From Cupriavidus lacunae (GTDB lineage: Bacteria > Pseudomonadota > Gammaproteobacteria > Burkholderiales > Burkholderiaceae): a DNA stretch of 64,000 nt. Location: positions 1 to 64,000 of the forward strand of contig NZ_QKWJ01000003.1 in NCBI RefSeq assembly GCF_003353055.1, read 5' to 3'. This document shows, one piece after another, positions 61,042 through 64,000 of this stretch (position 1 is its first letter; each line of letters begins with the position of its first letter). The notes beneath the pieces are model-generated. The model was not told the origin of the DNA and did not search any database. It saw nothing but the letters and a program-made list of their open reading frames with translations. Position numbers and translations under genes: made by a program.

Positions 61042-62514
61042 TCAGCGCTGCCGGTTGACCCGATACTCCACGTACGCCTGCGAACGCAGCTGGCGCACCC
61101 AGTCATCATAGGCGGCGCGCAGCTTCTGTTCGCGGACTTCGGCACGGGCAAAGTCGCGCTGCTTCTCGGGGGACAGCTCGGTCTCGCGGCGGTTCAGCAC
61201 CTGGATCAGGTGCACGCCAAACTGCGTGACCACCGGTTCGGAGATCTCGTTCGGGCGCAGCCGGCTCATGGCCTGCTCGAACTCGGGCACCAGCTCGCCC
61301 GGCGAGACCCAGCCGAGATCGCCGCCGTTCTGCGCCGAGCCGTCCTGCGAGAAGCGCTTGGCCGCGTCGGCAAAGTCGCCGCCGTGGGTAATGCGGTCGC
61401 GCAGCGTGTTGAGCTGGCGGCGTGCCTCGGCCTCCGGCATGTTGGGGCCGGTGCGGATCAGGATGTGGCGCACCTGGGTCTGGGTGATCTTCGAGGCCGC
61501 GGCCGGGCCGGATGCCGGTGCCGCGCGCTTGGCCAGCAGCTTGACCACATGGAAGCCGGCGGCACTCTCCACCACCTGCGGCGCTACCCCACCGGTCTGC
61601 AGGTCGACCACGGCGTTGGCGAACAGCGCCGGCAGGCGGCCAATCTCGCGGAAGCCCATCGCGCCGCCCTGGGCCGCTTCGGGAGCCTCGGAATTGGCCT
61701 GGGCCAGCTGCGCGAAGTCGGCGCCGCCCTGGGCCTGCTTGAGCAGCCCCTCTGCCTTGGCGCGCAGCGCCTGCTTCTGCGCGTCCGAGGCATCATCGGG
61801 CACGCGCACGAGGATCTGCGCCACGTTGTATTCGGTCGGGCCGCTGGCAGCGCCCTGGCCACCGCGGGCCGCCAGGTAATTGTCGATTTCGCCGTCGTAG
61901 ACCTGCACCTTGGAATCAACCTCGCGCTCGCGCAGGCGGATCACCTGCACCTGCTTGCGCAGCTCGTCCCGGTACTTGGTCCAGGTCATCCCGCTGGCCT
62001 CCACGCGGCGGCGCAGGTCGGTCGCATTCATCTGGTTCTGCTGCGCCACCGATTCGATGGCGCGGTCGACTTCCTGGTCGGTCACGCGGATGCCGGCATC
62101 CTGCGCGGCCTGGGTCTGCACGCGCTCCATCACCAGCCGCTCGAGCACCTCTCCCAGCAGGTCGGCACGCGCGGGCACCGGACGGCCGGCGGCACGCAAC
62201 TGGCCTTCGATCTCGTCGGACCGGTCGAGCAGTTCGCGCCGCGTGATCACACTGTTGTTCACCACCGCCACCACCTCATCGACCAGCTGCGAACGCCTCT
62301 GGCCATCGGCCGGCGGCACGCCCAGCTTGGGCTGGCTTGACGGCGCCGTGACGTCAGACGCCTGTGGCACGAAGATGCCGCTGGTGCGCGGCCCCCCGGG
62401 CGCCTTGAGTTGCGCGGCGGCAGGCACCGTCATCGCGGCCAGCACGGCCGGCAGCAGCAGGCGCTGCCAGGACGTCAGCAAAAAGGAAAGCACGGCGAAT
62501 TCTTGACGTTTCAT
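61042..62514 (-). CDS. surA: periplasmic chaperone/peptidyl-prolyl isomerase SurA
   Basis: This 490-aa protein has signal peptide LLLPAVLAAMTVPAAAQ, a SurA N-terminal domain (VDEVVAVVNNSVITRRELLD), and two parvulin domains recognisable from EYNVAQILVRVP and TQVRHILIRTGPNMPEAEA, the second with FSQDGSAQNGGDLGWVSPGE. It escorts outer-membrane proteins, including the LptD encoded just upstream, to the BAM complex. The gap to lptD is 9 bp. Confidence 0.95.
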   Translation of the reverse strand: MKRQEFAVLSFLLTSWQRLLLPAVLAAMTVPAAAQLKAPGGPRTSGIFVPQASDVTAPSSQPKLGVPPADGQRRSQLVDEVVAVVNNSVITRRELLDRSDEIEGQLRAAGRPVPARADLLGEVLERLVMERVQTQAAQDAGIRVTDQEVDRAIESVAQQNQMNATDLRRRVEASGMTWTKYRDELRKQVQVIRLREREVDSKVQVYDGEIDNYLAARGGQGAASGPTEYNVAQILVRVPDDASDAQKQALRAKAEGLLKQAQGGADFAQLAQANSEAPEAAQGGAMGFREIGRLPALFANAVVDLQTGGVAPQVVESAAGFHVVKLLAKRAAPASGPAAASKITQTQVRHILIRTGPNMPEAEARRQLNTLRDRITHGGDFADAAKRFSQDGSAQNGGDLGWVSPGELVPEFEQAMSRLRPNEISEPVVTQFGVHLIQVLNRRETELSPEKQRDFARAEVREQKLRAAYDDWVRQLRSQAYVEYRVNRQR

Positions 62515-62523
62515 CGTAATCCG

Positions 62524-64000
62524 TCATTCATAGTGATCGAACTGGGTGGTCGGCACCGGCTTGGCGGACACGGGCTCGTAGCCCGGCACGTTCAGCCGGA
62601 GGATATCCAGCGGGTTGGAACCGATCTTGGAAAGGCCACGGAACTCCACCTGCAGGAAGATCCGCCCGGTGTAGCCCTGCGTGGTGTTGCGGTAGCGCTG
62701 GTAGACCACGCGGCCGACCCAGCAGTCCGCGGCGTATTCGACGCCGGCCAGCGCATCGACCATCTGGTTGGCGTTCAGGTCAAAGGCGAAGCGCGCGAGG
62801 CCATAGGCACGGCGCGTGATCGGCCATTGGCCCGACAGTTCGAACTGGTCAATCGCGGTGTTGTCGGTCACCGAGGTCGCGCGCCGGTAGCGGTAGCCCG
62901 CATTGAACACCTTGCGCGACTCGGGGCGGTATGAAAATGCCACGTTGCCGTAGTTGACCCGGTCCGAGTCCGGGTTGTACTGCACGCCGGCATCCAGATA
63001 GTAGCCCCGGAACATCTGGATGGTGGTGGCAGCCAGCAGGTCCGAGGAACCTGCCATGGGGTCCGTCAGCGTGCCGTTGATCTGCACGCGCTGGCCGGTG
63101 AAGTCGTAGCGCTGCGCGAGGGTGCCGCGGAAGCGCTCAATGCCGGTATCGGCCTCGATCAGGCGGGTGGTCACGCCAGCGGTCAGCTTGTTGTTGTCGG
63201 CGATGCGGTCATAGCCGGAGAACGGATTCTCGGTAAATATCGTTCCATAGCCAAAATCCGCCTGCACCGTATCGAACAGCGGAAACTGGCTCTGATCCCT
63301 GAATGGCGTATACACGTAGAACAGGCGCGGCTCCAGCGTCTGCACGTAGTTCACCCCGAACAGGCGGCTGACGGTCGGCGCTTCGCGCTCGAAGGTCATG
63401 CCCGAATCCAGGCTGATGGTCGGGATCGCACGCGAAAAATTGTTCTGCGCCGTGGGCGTGTTGGAGGCCGACTCCATCTGGTACTGCGCCGCGTTGAAGA
63501 TGACCTTCGGCGTCACGTACCAGCCTGCCCGCACGATCGGGTAGCTGATGCTCGGCTGGAAATACATGCGCTCGCCCTGCGGCTGCTGGAAGCCGGTGGA
63601 CGTCAGCGGAATGCGGAAACGCGTGTAGTCCGCTTCCACCTGCACATCGAAGCCGCCCAGGTCATAGCGGATGTACTTGCCGTTGAGCTGCGGCACACGC
63701 TCGTAGGACGGTTCGCTGGGGCGCAGCGTCTGGAATTTCTGCACCCGCGCCAGCAGCGAGAAATCCTGCCAGTTATAGGTGACGCCGCCTTCTTGAATGT
63801 ACTGGCGCAGCGTGGATTGCGACACGCTGCGGGTGAAGTCGTCCGGGTACTGGTCGTCCGACACCCGGTTCAGGTTCAGGTAGGCATTGAGGCCCTTGGC
63901 CAGGACCTGGTTGTGCTGGATCGAGTAGGCCCAACGGTTCGAGTTGGTCTTCTTGTCGTCGGGCAGGAACTCGGCGCGCAGCCGCCCGGAGTAGCCCTGC
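62524..64000 (-). CDS. lptD: LPS-assembly protein LptD, 5' part outside the window
   Basis: The frame stays open to the right window edge and encodes about 490 C-terminal residues of the outer-membrane beta-barrel that inserts lipopolysaccharide. Visible strands include NRWAYSIQHNQVLAKGLNAY, WQDFSLLARVQKFQTL, RLFYVYTPFRDQSQFPLFDT and the end VEFRGLSKIGSNPLDIL. The ATG at 63864 seen in some calls is internal. The N-terminal LptA-like domain lies beyond 64000. Confidence 0.93.
   Translation of the reverse strand, partial: QGYSGRLRAEFLPDDKKTNSNRWAYSIQHNQVLAKGLNAYLNLNRVSDDQYPDDFTRSVSQSTLRQYIQEGGVTYNWQDFSLLARVQKFQTLRPSEPSYERVPQLNGKYIRYDLGGFDVQVEADYTRFRIPLTSTGFQQPQGERMYFQPSISYPIVRAGWYVTPKVIFNAAQYQMESASNTPTAQNNFSRAIPTISLDSGMTFEREAPTVSRLFGVNYVQTLEPRLFYVYTPFRDQSQFPLFDTVQADFGYGTIFTENPFSGYDRIADNNKLTAGVTTRLIEADTGIERFRGTLAQRYDFTGQRVQINGTLTDPMAGSSDLLAATTIQMFRGYYLDAGVQYNPDSDRVNYGNVAFSYRPESRKVFNAGYRYRRATSVTDNTAIDQFELSGQWPITRRAYGLARFAFDLNANQMVDALAGVEYAADCWVGRVVYQRYRNTTQGYTGRIFLQVEFRGLSKIGSNPLDILRLNVPGYEPVSAKPVPTTQFDHYE

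Noticed and set aside
1-64000. CRISPR arrays, tRNA, rRNA or intact IS elements
   Set aside because: No regular 25-40 bp repeat-spacer array, tRNA cloverleaf, rRNA sequence or transposase ORF was seen on either strand.

Overview
The window is a high-GC betaproteobacterial chromosome segment, most likely from Cupriavidus or a close Burkholderiaceae relative. Three things point there: the contiguous housekeeping run trpS - rsmA - pdxA - surA - lptD at the right end, the Bug-type (tripartite tricarboxylate) receptors scattered among CoA-dependent catabolic genes, and a neisserial/Omp32-type porin. No rRNA, tRNA, CRISPR array or intact transposase gene was seen.

Layout. (1) 0-3.4 kb: small hypothetical genes, an Old Yellow Enzyme with a divergent Rrf2 regulator and two matching operators, and a crotonase remnant. 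(2) 3.4-9 kb: a four-gene efflux operon (ytcA-mdtN-mdtO-mdtP) and an ArsN2-like acetyltransferase. (3) 9-10.4 kb: a scrambled, decayed copy of the 38-39.8 kb locus. (4) 10.4-18.3 kb: a TetR-controlled fatty or aryl acid CoA cluster (isomerase, CoA ligase, thiolase, acyl-CoA dehydrogenase, PA1024-like NADH:quinone reductase), with a Tyr-less SDR on the other side of the regulator. (5) 18.6-30.9 kb: a second, partly paralogous cluster controlled by another TetR, in two operons: CoA ligase, acyl-CoA dehydrogenase, quinone reductase, Bug, hotdog protein and hydratase; then ABM monooxygenase, MaoC, SDR, crotonase and MDR. It carries relics of a lost Bug gene and a lost thiolase. (6) 31-40 kb: a LysR gene, a tautomerase-Bug-LysR unit, alpha/beta hydrolases, a crotonase with a divergent LysR, and pseudogenes. 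(7) 40.4-51.3 kb: a likely purine or N-heterocycle oxidation island with a Fe(II)/2-oxoglutarate oxygenase, an NMT1-type ABC importer, an 8-oxoguanine-deaminase-like amidohydrolase, a porin and a three-subunit molybdenum hydroxylase. (8) 51.5-56.9 kb: a gene-poor accessory island with two XRE regulators, a GSU2403-type nucleotidyltransferase-fold protein that appears to lack its acidic motif, a Bles03/phosphothreonine-lyase-like protein, unknown genes, operator-like palindromes and a phased cluster of DnaA-box-like 9-mers. (9) 57-64 kb: core genome, with lptD cut by the window edge.

How it works together. Each acyl-CoA cluster has its own TetR gene, and the same palindrome stands in front of the regulator and its target promoters, which suggests acyl-CoA or acid-responsive derepression. 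The duplicated dehydrogenase plus quinone-reductase pair suggests reoxidation of NADH formed during the same beta-oxidation. The best candidates for something undescribed are the 53.4-55.8 kb module and the substrate of the 40.4-51.3 kb oxidation island. All functions are inferred from sequence reading only; no database search was run.
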